NCBI GenBank assembly: GCA_902494345.1
Contig: CABUSV010000010.1
Span: 1-64,000 of the forward strand
Direction: 5' to 3'
DNA from: an uncultured Collinsella sp.
GTDB lineage: Bacteria > Actinomycetota > Coriobacteriia > Coriobacteriales > Coriobacteriaceae
DNA: 64,000 nucleotides
In this document: positions 44,992 through 53,743 of the stretch, one piece after another
Layout of the letters: each line of letters starts with the position of its first letter
How positions within the stretch are numbered: the first letter of the stretch is position 1
Notes under the pieces: model-generated
Database searches by the model: none
Seen by the model: only the letters and a program-made list of their open reading frames with translations
Told to the model about the DNA's origin: nothing
Made by a program: the position numbers and the translations under genes

Positions 44992-47565
44992 TTGGATAAT
45001 AAGAAGTCAGCATTACCGTATAAAAATCTGACTGAGTATAGATTCAAACATGTGTTCCCAAGCTCTCCGTTTTATGAAAAGACGAGTTTCAAGGTAGGAC
45101 GAGAGTATCGAGTTGATTTGCCGGAAAGCTGGTCAACAACGGAGGATGATACTTGGAGATACTGTTTCCCCGATCGCTATGAGCTTCCTTTGCAAGGATG
45201 GAAGATACACATTAGCGTTCGTCCGGGAATGGAAGATTTCGTCTTGGATAACATATCCAACTTCTTGCTCGAAAAGGGTGTCCCATTTAAATTTAGAGCG
45301 ACTACAACTGCTTTCTATCAATCGAATATGAAGTACGCAGATCGATCGGGATCCGGTAAATTTATTACTGTGTATCCTAGAGACGATGAGCAGTTTTGCT
45401 ATCTGCTAGATAGCCTCAATGAATTGACCGAGAACGTTGAGGGCCCGTATATTCTTTCCGATACAAAATATGGAAACGGCTCAGTGTATTTTCGTTATGG
45501 TGGCTTTTACTATCGCAAGCAAGTGCTTGAAGGTGGCAAGAATGTCATGGTGATTGCCACTCCAGATGGAAACACGATTGAGGACAAGCGGGTACCGTTT
45601 TTCGTTCTCCCGGATTTCGTAAAAGTACCGCAAAAAATCGAAGCAGAAGTTTTCGAGAGATTGAATCCCGATGCTGACTCTCTAGCAAGAGAACTCGCGC
45701 CGTATTCGATTCTCGATAGCCTTCATTTCAGCAATGGTGGAGGGGTATATCTCGGAAGGAATGAGGCAACCGGCAAAAGCGTGGTTTTGAAGGAAGCACG
45801 TCCCTTTGCTGGTTACACGGGTGAGGAAGACGCCATTGCCAGGCTGCGGAGAGAAAAGGAGGCATTGATACAATTACAGGGCATTGGCGGTATTCCCGAG
45901 TACCTTGGATATAAGGTGATCGATGGGCATGAATTTCTGATTGAGGAATTCGTCGAAGGAGTATCGCTCCAAACATGGCTTGCGTCTAATTATCCATTTT
46001 CCCTCGAAATGGCTCTTGTTGAAAAGTTTGAAAAAAGAGCTCTGCGAATCGCGAGGGCCATCATCAGGCTCGTAAACGAGGTCCATTCTCGGGGCATAGC
46101 GATAATGGACATAAATCTGAAGAACTTCATTGTTGGGCCTGATGAAAGCGTTTCGGTAATCGATTTCGAAGGAGTCCGACACGTTGAGGGCGATGATTCG
46201 GGCGTTCTGGGTACTCCAGGATTCATTCCCTACGAGAGGTGTGGTAATGCTGATCGCGACGCATTCGCTCTCACAAATTTGCTGTTTTATATCTTCTGGC
46301 CCTCTTGGTCCACGGCATTCAGTCCTAGAGCGCTGGAGACAAGCCTTGTTCACGTGGAGAGTCTATTCTCTGAAGAGACGATGAATCTGCTGTCAGACGC
46401 CAGGGCCAATGTACCTTCGAGCTTGCTACGAGACAGATTTGACTATTCCCCGTATGTGGCAACTGATATTAATTGCGGTGAGCTGATAAATCGGCTTGCC
46501 GCGGGCATCAGAATGTCATCGCAGATGTTGATTGAATCCGGGGATGAAAGAAGATATCCGGGCGATGCTTCGCAATTCTTGCATGACGACTCCGGTTCAC
46601 TGGACATCGAGACTGGAGCAGCAGGAATAATGCTAATGATGTCTCGTGCAGGAATGAACGTTCAAGAAGATGTGGAATGGATAAAGAGGAAGCTCGATGC
46701 AGGAACGTCTATTGGATTTCACGGCCTCTTGCGTGGGGTGTCAGGAATCGCAAGTGCATTGTCACAATCTGGGTATACGCGGGAGGCGCTTGCGCTTGTG
46801 CCGTCTGAACTGCCCGCTATCAACCGACATGACCTTTCGATTCGAACCGGCCTTTCCGGGACAATTCTTGCGCTCTGCCAGCTTGAAGAAGACACCGAAG
46901 AGCCACGACTATCTCGCCTCATTGAATCTGCGGCAGAACAGCTGAAGACGGCAATCCAGTCTCATGAATGTTTGGTGAGCCCAGGCTCGGAAACCGGAAA
47001 TGCTGTGGGCCTATTTGATGGCTGGTCAGGGGCTGCCATTGCGTGCAAGCGTTTGATGGAGTATTTTCACGGCAGCTCAGACTGGTTAGCAATGATGCAA
47101 GATTGCCTTAAATTCGAGATGGACCTTCTGAGCTTCGGAGAAAACGGTTACTTTGTTAATTATGATGGCGTCAACTTCGGCTATCTCTCTGAGGGGACGG
47201 CGGGAGTGTTCTTCGCCTTGACGTATTGCACTCCTAACAGCTGGACTGATGAGCTGGAAAAGATGAGTTTGAATATAGAAGAGCCCATCTCGTTAAACGG
47301 CGGACTATTTTGTGGGATTTGTGGAAAAGCTGCTGCCCTGCTCTGTTCGCCAAACCCAAAAGATGAGGCGCCCCTTCGGTTGATGATCAGGAACGTCGCG
47401 AATGGATTCCTATTTGCGCGTGATGAGGATGAATCCATATTCATGGTTGGGAACGGAGGAGCCTGTTTATCTGCGGATTATTCCACTGGGTCAGCAGGCT
47501 TGATCGGATTCCTATTGTCCTTTCAGTCGCGCAGATGCGAATGGTTCCCCGTTTCTCTTCATTAG
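44992..47565 (+). CDS. lanKC: Class III lanthipeptide synthetase LanKC
   Basis: 857-aa trifunctional enzyme. It phosphorylates Ser/Thr of the precursor, eliminates phosphate and cyclises with Cys. The N-terminal lyase part (1-230) has SGKFITVYPRDDEQF, GPYILSDTKYG and VYFRYGGFYYR. The kinase part (240-420) has a Gly loop GGGVYLG, Lys in VVLKEARP, the catalytic loop IMDINLKNF and VIDFEGV. The C-terminal LanC-like part (530-857) has FDGWSGAA and GGLFCGICGK, where the Cys-His zinc pair of LanL (class IV) is absent, so class III is favoured. The start is a TTG eight bases after GGGAGG. Lower GC than the flanks suggests transfer. It lies 35 bp upstream of two precursor genes. Confidence 0.93.
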   Translation: MDNKKSALPYKNLTEYRFKHVFPSSPFYEKTSFKVGREYRVDLPESWSTTEDDTWRYCFPDRYELPLQGWKIHISVRPGMEDFVLDNISNFLLEKGVPFKFRATTTAFYQSNMKYADRSGSGKFITVYPRDDEQFCYLLDSLNELTENVEGPYILSDTKYGNGSVYFRYGGFYYRKQVLEGGKNVMVIATPDGNTIEDKRVPFFVLPDFVKVPQKIEAEVFERLNPDADSLARELAPYSILDSLHFSNGGGVYLGRNEATGKSVVLKEARPFAGYTGEEDAIARLRREKEALIQLQGIGGIPEYLGYKVIDGHEFLIEEFVEGVSLQTWLASNYPFSLEMALVEKFEKRALRIARAIIRLVNEVHSRGIAIMDINLKNFIVGPDESVSVIDFEGVRHVEGDDSGVLGTPGFIPYERCGNADRDAFALTNLLFYIFWPSWSTAFSPRALETSLVHVESLFSEETMNLLSDARANVPSSLLRDRFDYSPYVATDINCGELINRLAAGIRMSSQMLIESGDERRYPGDASQFLHDDSGSLDIETGAAGIMLMMSRAGMNVQEDVEWIKRKLDAGTSIGFHGLLRGVSGIASALSQSGYTREALALVPSELPAINRHDLSIRTGLSGTILALCQLEEDTEEPRLSRLIESAAEQLKTAIQSHECLVSPGSETGNAVGLFDGWSGAAIACKRLMEYFHGSSDWLAMMQDCLKFEMDLLSFGENGYFVNYDGVNFGYLSEGTAGVFFALTYCTPNSWTDELEKMSLNIEEPISLNGGLFCGICGKAAALLCSPNPKDEAPLRLMIRNVANGFLFARDEDESIFMVGNGGACLSADYSTGSAGLIGFLLSFQSRRCEWFPVSLH

Positions 47566-47600
47566 TTTCGCATTTATGAAAAAAGGAAAGGAGGTTAGAA

Positions 47601-47732
47601 ATGAGTGCATTGCTTCAACTCCAGGCGATGAAGTCGTCCGGCGCTGAGATCGATCCTCGCGGTTCGGGCTTGAGCTTCTTCTGCGATGGCGACAACAGCG
47701 CTGCAAGCCTGTGGTGCGGAGGCCACCACTAA
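47601..47732 (+). CDS. Class III lanthipeptide precursor A1
   Basis: 43-aa precursor with a strong ribosome-binding site (AAAGGAGG, six bases before ATG). The leader MSALLQLQAM carries the LLQLQ-type motif recognised by class III synthetases. The core has two Ser-x-x-Ser-x-x-Cys units, SGLSFFC and SAASLWC, and ends GGHH. Each unit can form a labionin or a lanthionine plus dehydroalanine. It sits between the synthetase gene and a second precursor with the same plan. Confidence 0.92.
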   Translation: MSALLQLQAMKSSGAEIDPRGSGLSFFCDGDNSAASLWCGGHH

Positions 47733-47738
47733 GGCCGC

Positions 47739-47770
47739 GGCCCACAGGGTTTTAATAGACCCTGTGGGCC
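47739..47770 (+). terminator. Hairpin between the two precursor genes
   Basis: GGCCCACAGGGT and ACCCTGTGGGCC surround an 8-nt AT-rich loop. Only a weak U-run follows (TCTTAC), so it may be a partial terminator or a 3' stabiliser that sets the A1 to A2 ratio. Confidence 0.65.
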
Positions 47771-47810
47771 TCTTACCTACTTGATTTTTTTGAGGGGAGG
47801 TGTGGTGCGG

Positions 47811-47942
47811 GTGAACGCGCTGCTCCAACTTCAGGCAATGACTCCGGCAGAGCCAGATGTCGATCTTTGCGCTTCTGGATGGAGCTGGGGTTGTGATGGA
47901 AAGCAGAGTAATCTAAGTTTCTTCTGTGACATCTTCGGATAG
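47811..47942 (+). CDS. Class III lanthipeptide precursor A2
   Basis: 43-aa precursor starting at GTG (ten bases after GGGGAGG); another GTG two codons upstream is possible. The leader MNALLQLQAM matches A1. The core has SGWSWGC and SNLSFFC, again two Ser-x-x-Ser-x-x-Cys units, and ends DIFG. An extra Cys precedes the first unit (DLCASGW). The divergence in core but conservation of leader and spacing shows two distinct products made by one enzyme. Confidence 0.9.
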   Translation: MNALLQLQAMTPAEPDVDLCASGWSWGCDGKQSNLSFFCDIFG

Positions 47943-47945
47943 TTG

Positions 47946-47988
47946 CTCATAAGAAATGGAAGGCTTCACGCCTTCCATTTCTTATGAG
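47946..47988 (+). terminator. Long hairpin after precursor A2
   Basis: A 19-bp perfect stem, CTCATAAGAAATGGAAGGC with its complement, and a 5-nt loop. There is no U-tract. It may stabilise the precursor mRNA or end it before the transporter genes. Confidence 0.65.
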
Positions 47989-48018
47989 TTGGGAGCTTGA
48001 AGCAATTAGGAGACAAGA

Positions 48019-48744
48019 ATGTGTGAACCGATTGTCGCATACGGAGTTCGCAAAACGTTTGCGCAGAAAGGAGGGAAACCCGTAGAGGTGTTGAAAGGGG
48101 TTGACATCCATGTTGGCACTAAAGAAATGGTGGCAATAGTGGGACCGAGTGGTTCCGGAAAGTCAACGCTGCTTCATTGCCTTTCCGGGTTGGAGTCTCC
48201 CACAGAAGGGACGATAAAACTTGCAGGTCATGATATCGTGGGCATATCTCCAAATCAACTATCTAAGATTCGCAGGGCGCACGCGGGTTTTATTTTTCAA
48301 TCGTATAATCTCATTTCATCTTTATCAGCAATAGAGAACGTATCTGTTGCGGCTCGTCTTTCGGGGGCTGCGGTAGCTGAGCAGGATCTGCAACACCTGT
48401 TTGCAAAGATGGGGTTAGCTGAAAAGCAAAAACTGAAGCCTGTTCAACTTTCTGGCGGTGAGCAGCAGCGCGTTTCTATAGCCCGTGCGCTTGCGACGAA
48501 CGCCGATATTATTTTTGCGGATGAGCCAACAGGTGCCCTAGATGCGGAAAACACTCAACATGTCTTGAAAATTCTACGCAACCTGGTTGATGTCGAAGGA
48601 CGGTCAGTCCTTTTGGTTACCCATGACTTGGAGGCAGCGGCTCTTGCGGACCGGGTGCTAGTTTTTATTGATGGAACTATCAAACGTGAGATGGACAGTC
48701 CTAGCCCTAAAGAAATACTGGCTGCATTTGAGGTGGCCAAATGA
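48019..48744 (+). CDS. ABC transporter ATPase (MacB/LolD type)
   Basis: 241-aa ATPase. Walker A GPSGSGKST, Q-loop FIFQSYNLI, signature LSGGEQQRVSIARAL, Walker B IIFADEPTGALD and H-loop THDLE are present. The start is ATG after AGGAGACAAGA. The stop overlaps the permease start (ATGA), forming a two-gene transporter. In lanthipeptide clusters such FtsX-type transporters commonly give self-immunity or export. Confidence 0.92.
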   Translation: MCEPIVAYGVRKTFAQKGGKPVEVLKGVDIHVGTKEMVAIVGPSGSGKSTLLHCLSGLESPTEGTIKLAGHDIVGISPNQLSKIRRAHAGFIFQSYNLISSLSAIENVSVAARLSGAAVAEQDLQHLFAKMGLAEKQKLKPVQLSGGEQQRVSIARALATNADIIFADEPTGALDAENTQHVLKILRNLVDVEGRSVLLVTHDLEAAALADRVLVFIDGTIKREMDSPSPKEILAAFEVAK

Positions 48745-50075
48745 TTCGCTTGGTATTCGCTGACCTAACGAGCACAAAGGCCGTATGGGGTGGATTGCTT
48801 GCAATTGCGGTGGTTTTCGGATATCTCGGCAGCTGGGCAGTTTCGATCGAGTCAACTGCAAGTCAATTCGATAATCTCAAAAACCTCGGTACTGTTGTGG
48901 TTCTCTTCTCGTCGATAGCCGCCGTCTCCTTGTTGGTGCCTTTGGCGCAGCAGGCGGTTTCGTTGAAGGCGAAAACTTATGCACTGTGGCAGATTGTTGG
49001 AGCCAGCCCTCGGACAATTCGATTGATTGTGTTGATGCAACTGTTCGCGATTGCTATTGTCGGAGCGGCTGGTGGATCGGCGTTGGAAGTGTTATCTTAC
49101 CCCCTGTTGTTTCCATTGGTTTTTAGCTCATATAATCCTCCGAGCAATATTACCCTTGATCTGGGTTTATTCAACATGCCTGCTGTCTGGTTTGGCGCGG
49201 GAATCTTGTTTGTTGTTGGCGGTTACCGAGCCGCGAGGCGAGCGGCGAATATTCCCCCAGTCACAGTCGTGCGGGAGACCGAGATGCCTACAAAATGGAG
49301 GTCTCCCTTAAGGGCCGCAATTGGGTTCCTGCTTGTGGTGGCATTATCTTTATACCTGTGCGACCTTCCGGATCAATTGCGAGAAGGATATTTCGAGTAT
49401 GCGATGATGGTACCGCTTTTTGCGACTAGCATCTTCGCCGTTGCATCTCCTTGGCTGTTAACTGCGGTGTTGAAACTATTAAATAAGGGAGTTTCTGTCA
49501 GCGACATTCCAGGTTTTATCGCGGCTCGAAATGCCTTGCATCAGATTGAAATAGCGGGTTCATCGGAAGTGTCCATTATGGTTGGATATGGAATCCTATC
49601 CTCTTTTAATGTGATGACCGATATCTTGACAGGCTACATCAACCGAATTGGATTAACCGGCCTCAATACATCTTTGGATTGGACAAGCTCAATAATACTA
49701 TTTGGTGGTCCTGTAATACTAAGTTGCACCGGTGCGGCTGTATCCTCTTTTCTTTCTTTTGATAGTCGGAAAAAAGATGCCGCACAATACCTGTCGCTTG
49801 GGATTCGGCGCAGCAGCCTCTTGGTAGCCTGCCTCATTGAAGCAGCTGTTCACGTTGTGGCTGCTGCGGCGATTGGAGCAATGCCGGCAATGTTGACCGG
49901 CTATCTTATCGGTATTCCAATCGGAATCACCCCATCATTCTGGAGACCGCTTGTTGGTGGGGGCGTTGTGTTAGGGGCAGGATTCATTCTCGTTGCGCTC
50001 TCAATACTCATACAAACGCTGTACGGCGTGAGGCGTAGCGAAGGAGTCGGTCTCGTCAACGGGCTGTCGGAATAG
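48741..50075 (+). CDS. FtsX-like ABC permease
   Basis: 444-aa membrane protein with about eight to ten helices in two halves and a fairly short extracytoplasmic loop. The helix-loop patterns ALWQIVGASPRTIRLIVLMQ and QYLSLGIRRSSLLVACLIEA are FtsX (MacB) domain signatures, one per half. It pairs with the ATPase at 48019-48744 as the immunity or export pump of the lanthipeptide locus. It is distinct from the fused exporter that follows. Confidence 0.88.
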   Translation: MIRLVFADLTSTKAVWGGLLAIAVVFGYLGSWAVSIESTASQFDNLKNLGTVVVLFSSIAAVSLLVPLAQQAVSLKAKTYALWQIVGASPRTIRLIVLMQLFAIAIVGAAGGSALEVLSYPLLFPLVFSSYNPPSNITLDLGLFNMPAVWFGAGILFVVGGYRAARRAANIPPVTVVRETEMPTKWRSPLRAAIGFLLVVALSLYLCDLPDQLREGYFEYAMMVPLFATSIFAVASPWLLTAVLKLLNKGVSVSDIPGFIAARNALHQIEIAGSSEVSIMVGYGILSSFNVMTDILTGYINRIGLTGLNTSLDWTSSIILFGGPVILSCTGAAVSSFLSFDSRKKDAAQYLSLGIRRSSLLVACLIEAAVHVVAAAAIGAMPAMLTGYLIGIPIGITPSFWRPLVGGGVVLGAGFILVALSILIQTLYGVRRSEGVGLVNGLSE

Positions 50076-50094
50076 TTTGCAATCGGTGAAGATC

Positions 50095-51801
50095 ATGAAG
50101 ACATTGCTTAAAGTGCTGGGACGAAGTATCTCCCATCATCGGTTCCTATATATTTTATGCCTTTTACTCGGGGGGATCAGTGAGCTGCTGGTACTAGTTC
50201 AACCCCAGCTTGGAGGCAAGCTAATCGAAGGTGTTCAGAGCGGGCAGCTCTCCGGGTCTATTGTTGCTGCATTGGTGTTTATACTCGCTTCCAATGCCCT
50301 GGTAACAATGTGCCAGCAACTAGTGCTGGGTAAAATATGTGAAGACTCGGCATATGAGTTGCGCTGTGGGCTTGTTGAACGTTTTTTCAGTCTGCCAATT
50401 CTTGAGCAAGAATCTAAGGCTCCGGGATGGTATTCCCAGAGAATAGTAAGCGATGTAGATTTAACTAAAGCATTGCCAGGACAGAGTATCGCGTTGTTCC
50501 AAGCGACAATTATTCTGATTGGTTCGACGATAGCTCTATTGTGTATCGAGCCAATCACGTTCTTTGTTGGTGCTTCCTTCGGAGTCCTTTCTCTTGTGTT
50601 TGCTGTTATGGCGTCCAGACCCCTCGTAAAACTGAGAGAGGGGATTCAAGATGCGTATACCGGAATAACGGCTGGCGCGCAAGAGAGCATGAGAACAGGC
50701 AGAGTGCTCCGTGCATATGGAGCGTGGAATGCTTCGCGTAAGGAGTTGGAGCTCGAAGTTTCTAGGGCACATGAGGATGGGTTGCGACTGTCAGTAATCA
50801 ACAGTTGCTTGTTTCCAATTGCTTCGATATTGATGCAGCTAGCAAATATTGGAACCATACTGTTCGGCGCCTTTCGTGTGGCAGACGGAGCAATTTCATT
50901 CTCCGGTCTCGTCATGTTTTTAATGTATTTTTCGGCGTTTTCCTCATCCGTATCTCAGCTGTCAGGATCGATATCAAGGATGCGCGAAGCGGAAGCGGGG
51001 GAGCGTCGTCTCACCGAACTCGAGACAATGAACGTTGAGAGAAGCATTCGATATAATCATCAGATTCCAAATATAATTTCTGGCGCTGCGGAAATACAGT
51101 TCAACAACGTAAGCTTTTCCTACGACGGAGAAACAGAATTCGCCTTGAAAGATGCAAGTTTTATCGTTCCCGCAGGGAAAAGAACCGCCATTGTTGGCGC
51201 TTCGGGCGGTGGAAAAACAACTTGCCTGGGATTGCTGGAGAAATTCTTCTTTCCAAACTCTGGAGAGATATTGTTAAATGGAATGCCCCTGAATGAAATT
51301 GAGACAAGTCGTTTGAGAGCCTCAATCGGCTATGTAGACCAAGATGCAGTTGTCATGAGGGGGACGATACGATCGAATTTGTCTGTCGGACGGGAGGGAA
51401 TCTCGGATTCCGAGATGGAAAAGGTCCTGGATTTAGTTGGACTAACGCTTCCGCAACCGCGACTCGATTATCAAACGGGGGAAAACGGCTCCGCCTTGTC
51501 TGGAGGGCAAAAACAAAGACTGGCCCTGGCTCGATCATTTTTGGGGCTCCCAAACCTGTTAATTATGGATGAGCCGACATCGAGTCTCGACGGGATAGCG
51601 GAGCATGAGATAAATGACATCATCCGTAAGGCATTCTCATCAATTACCGTACTCTGTACGGCGCATAGGTTGTCTCAGATTTTGAGTTCTGATTGGATTG
51701 TTGTCGTGAATGAAGGTCAAGTTGTCGCGCAAGGTCCGCATGAAATCCTGATGGACACATGCGAGTATTACAGAGAGCTCGTTGCTTCTCAGGCAGCATG
51801 A
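50095..51801 (+). CDS. ABC exporter, fused membrane and ATPase domains
   Basis: 568-aa half-transporter of the ABCB/MsbA type. Residues 1-300 hold six transmembrane helices. Residues 330-568 hold Walker A GASGGGKTT, signature LSGGQKQRLALARSF, Walker B LLIMDEPTSSLD and an H-loop TAHRLS. No N-terminal C39 peptidase is present, so it would export already cleaved or uncleaved peptide. The start was taken as ATG (MKTLLKVLG); GTG three codons earlier and TTG six codons earlier are alternatives with no better ribosome site. It lies 19 bp after the permease in the same operon. Confidence 0.9.
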   Translation: MKTLLKVLGRSISHHRFLYILCLLLGGISELLVLVQPQLGGKLIEGVQSGQLSGSIVAALVFILASNALVTMCQQLVLGKICEDSAYELRCGLVERFFSLPILEQESKAPGWYSQRIVSDVDLTKALPGQSIALFQATIILIGSTIALLCIEPITFFVGASFGVLSLVFAVMASRPLVKLREGIQDAYTGITAGAQESMRTGRVLRAYGAWNASRKELELEVSRAHEDGLRLSVINSCLFPIASILMQLANIGTILFGAFRVADGAISFSGLVMFLMYFSAFSSSVSQLSGSISRMREAEAGERRLTELETMNVERSIRYNHQIPNIISGAAEIQFNNVSFSYDGETEFALKDASFIVPAGKRTAIVGASGGGKTTCLGLLEKFFFPNSGEILLNGMPLNEIETSRLRASIGYVDQDAVVMRGTIRSNLSVGREGISDSEMEKVLDLVGLTLPQPRLDYQTGENGSALSGGQKQRLALARSFLGLPNLLIMDEPTSSLDGIAEHEINDIIRKAFSSITVLCTAHRLSQILSSDWIVVVNEGQVVAQGPHEILMDTCEYYRELVASQAA

Positions 51802-51865
51802 ACTGTTGTCGTTGCGTTACCTTGCGCGATGACTACAACAAAAGACGATACGCACCCCCAGCAAC

Positions 51866-53110
51866 TTATTCGACAGCACAGAAGGCGCGTGACGTTTCGT
51901 CCTCGAGCAATTCAAAGAAACGAATCATTAGTGGGCAGTATGGATCGGGCGCAGCAAGAGTGGGCGATGAGCATAAAGATCGCGCCCTGCATCCACCGCC
52001 ACATATTTCGCAGTATTTACAAGTGGAGCATGTCTCAAATCGAGATGCATCAAGCTGCTGAAATAGTCTCGCGACATCCGAATCGAGAGCATTGGCCAGA
52101 CTATCGATAAACACATTGCCCATTGCGTACTTTTCCTCATGAAGCATATGGCACGGGTAGACCGTTCCGTCGGAATCAATACTGAGCGTGTTTTTCGCAG
52201 CGCCACAATAACGTTTTGCAGAAATGTTGAGGCGCGTTTGTCCATGAGGGCCGGCCATCGAATCGCTTCCAAGGTGGAACAATGCGCCCCCCAGCGAGTA
52301 AAGTTGGCTCGGAGAGGGAATGAGGCCAGCCGTATGAGGATCGGAAGAGGTGAACGATATCAGGCTGAAATTGATCGTAACTCCAAGTCTTTTTGAAAGG
52401 GTCACGTACTGAAGAACATCTTCGATGTTCAGGGCGTGAATTGTGGCGATGATATGTCCTTGAATCCCGGCGCTCTTTATTTGTTTAATCGAGTCAACGA
52501 GCTTAGAAAAGTTTTGTGTACCACGAATGTGAGCTTGCGATTCTGCGGAGTATCCATCAAATGAAATAGAAATGCAGGGAGAATGACCTGAGAGGCGATG
52601 AAGGGAGCTTTGATCGATGTGCAGCCCGTTCGAGAGAATGGCCAGAGACGGGATTCCGCAAACCTCCTTTGCATATGCGACGATATCTGGCAAGTCATCA
52701 CGAAGGAACGGCTCCCCTCCAGAGATGACAAGTTGACTTATTCCGCGACTACTTATTTCATCCAACGCTTTCTTGATGCATTCCAGGGAGGGGTCTTCGC
52801 AGGAATTTCTCCCCTCCTTGTACGAATAACATCCCTGACATGTTAAATCGCAGCGGCTCGTGACATGAAAATACACCGTTTTCAATGCGGATGGATGCCG
52901 TGGACCCTCAAAAAAACAACTATTACTTAGCTGGTCGAACAGACTTTGATCTACGAGTGAAATTTCGGACCGGTCTAGGTCTTCCACGAGCAACTTTCGA
53001 CATATTTCTGCACCGGCGGCAGTCAGTCCGATAATAATACCGTTGTCATAATTCGCAACTATCGGAATACCAGCAAAATCGAACATGGTCACGTTTTTAT
53101 GGAACTTCAT
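51866..53110 (-). CDS. Radical SAM/SPASM peptide-modifying enzyme
   Basis: 414-aa radical SAM protein. An N-terminal about 100-residue PqqD/RRE-like part precedes the cluster motif RCDLTCQGCYSYK. SGGEPFLRDDL follows. The SPASM region has SIDSDGTVYPCHMLHEEKYA and CSTCKYCEICGGGC, binding auxiliary [4Fe-4S] clusters. Such enzymes install thioether or C-C crosslinks in RiPPs. It is convergent with the lanthipeptide transporter genes. The start is the ATG after AGAGG; the frame is open for 86 more codons to a GTG. Whether it acts on A1/A2 or on a separate peptide is unknown. Confidence 0.88.
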   Translation of the reverse strand: MKFHKNVTMFDFAGIPIVANYDNGIIIGLTAAGAEICRKLLVEDLDRSEISLVDQSLFDQLSNSCFFEGPRHPSALKTVYFHVTSRCDLTCQGCYSYKEGRNSCEDPSLECIKKALDEISSRGISQLVISGGEPFLRDDLPDIVAYAKEVCGIPSLAILSNGLHIDQSSLHRLSGHSPCISISFDGYSAESQAHIRGTQNFSKLVDSIKQIKSAGIQGHIIATIHALNIEDVLQYVTLSKRLGVTINFSLISFTSSDPHTAGLIPSPSQLYSLGGALFHLGSDSMAGPHGQTRLNISAKRYCGAAKNTLSIDSDGTVYPCHMLHEEKYAMGNVFIDSLANALDSDVARLFQQLDASRFETCSTCKYCEICGGGCRARSLCSSPTLAAPDPYCPLMIRFFELLEDETSRAFCAVE

Positions 53111-53339
53111 CCTCAATCCTCTCAGGTTAAGTCCCCAATGGTCGTCCCGCAGATGGAAGCCAATACAGCTGAGTTTGATTGTTCCGGTTGGGCCATAAGG
53201 GTCCATGAGGCTGCATTGACACACATATTCTATTGCGCAAATAAGATATGCCAATTGTGAATCGAATGAGTGGCCACAGTTGTTGTCAGCCAAATCCCAG
53301 TCAGCGAATAACGTAAAGCGGCGATACGGGTGCAGGCTC

Positions 53340-53486
53340 CTATGATTCAGGAGGGCGAGTTTCTGCACCGCAGCTCATAAATTCTTTTGATAGTGCTTGA
53401 GAAGAGGGGTGCTTCGTTTTCGATTTTCGCAGGTAAGAAGACCTATTTGGAATCTCGATTATCGAGATGGCTGGATTCGGTGTCAT
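53340..53486 (-). CDS. Possible small peptide upstream of the radical SAM gene
   Basis: A 48-aa frame in the same direction as the radical SAM gene. It starts MTPNPAISIIEIPNRS and ends SKEFMSCGAETRPPES, with a single Cys near the end and a basic middle. It would fit a RiPP precursor by size and position, but it has no Shine-Dalgarno, overlaps a longer open frame, and is 230 bp from the enzyme start. The gap 53111-53339 has no other convincing peptide. Confidence 0.25.
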   Translation of the reverse strand: MTPNPAISIIEIPNRSSYLRKSKTKHPSSQALSKEFMSCGAETRPPES

Positions 53487-53678
53487 TATCAGGCTGGTGA
53501 AGATGCGGAAAAGCACCAAGAACGTTGTTTGACAGGGTTTTTCGGGCCTCCTGCACGTCTTGGAAGTTGCAAAATGATACAGCAACTCAAACATATCGAA
53601 GAGCGATAGCTGTTGGAGCGAGAGCCAGAACAGCGAGGTTAAGCGAGTCGCAGCGGTCTCAACGCCTTCCCCTAAAGG

Positions 53679-53713
53679 GCCTCTTTTGTCCGTAGTGGCA
53701 AGAGAGGCTTTTT
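53679..53713 (+). terminator. Terminator upstream of the sigma-like fragment
   Basis: GCCTCT and AGAGGC arms with an 18-nt interior are followed by TTTTT. It precedes the sigma-like gene, so it would end a transcript entering from the left. Confidence 0.5.
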
Positions 53714-53743
53714 CGTTTCCCTCTTGCGGCGGAGGGGGACACC

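Noticed and set aside
47811..47942. Class IV (LanL) system instead of class III
   Set aside because: The LanC-like domain lacks the Cys-His zinc ligands expected of LanL, and the leaders carry the class III LLQLQ motif.
53111..53368. 86-codon N-terminal extension of the radical SAM protein
   Set aside because: Open by frame but lacks a ribosome site; the internal ATG has a good AGAGG and gives the usual length for the family.
53397..53609. 70-aa plus-strand frame between the radical SAM gene and the sigma-like fragment
   Set aside because: No ribosome-binding site and no recognisable protein pattern.
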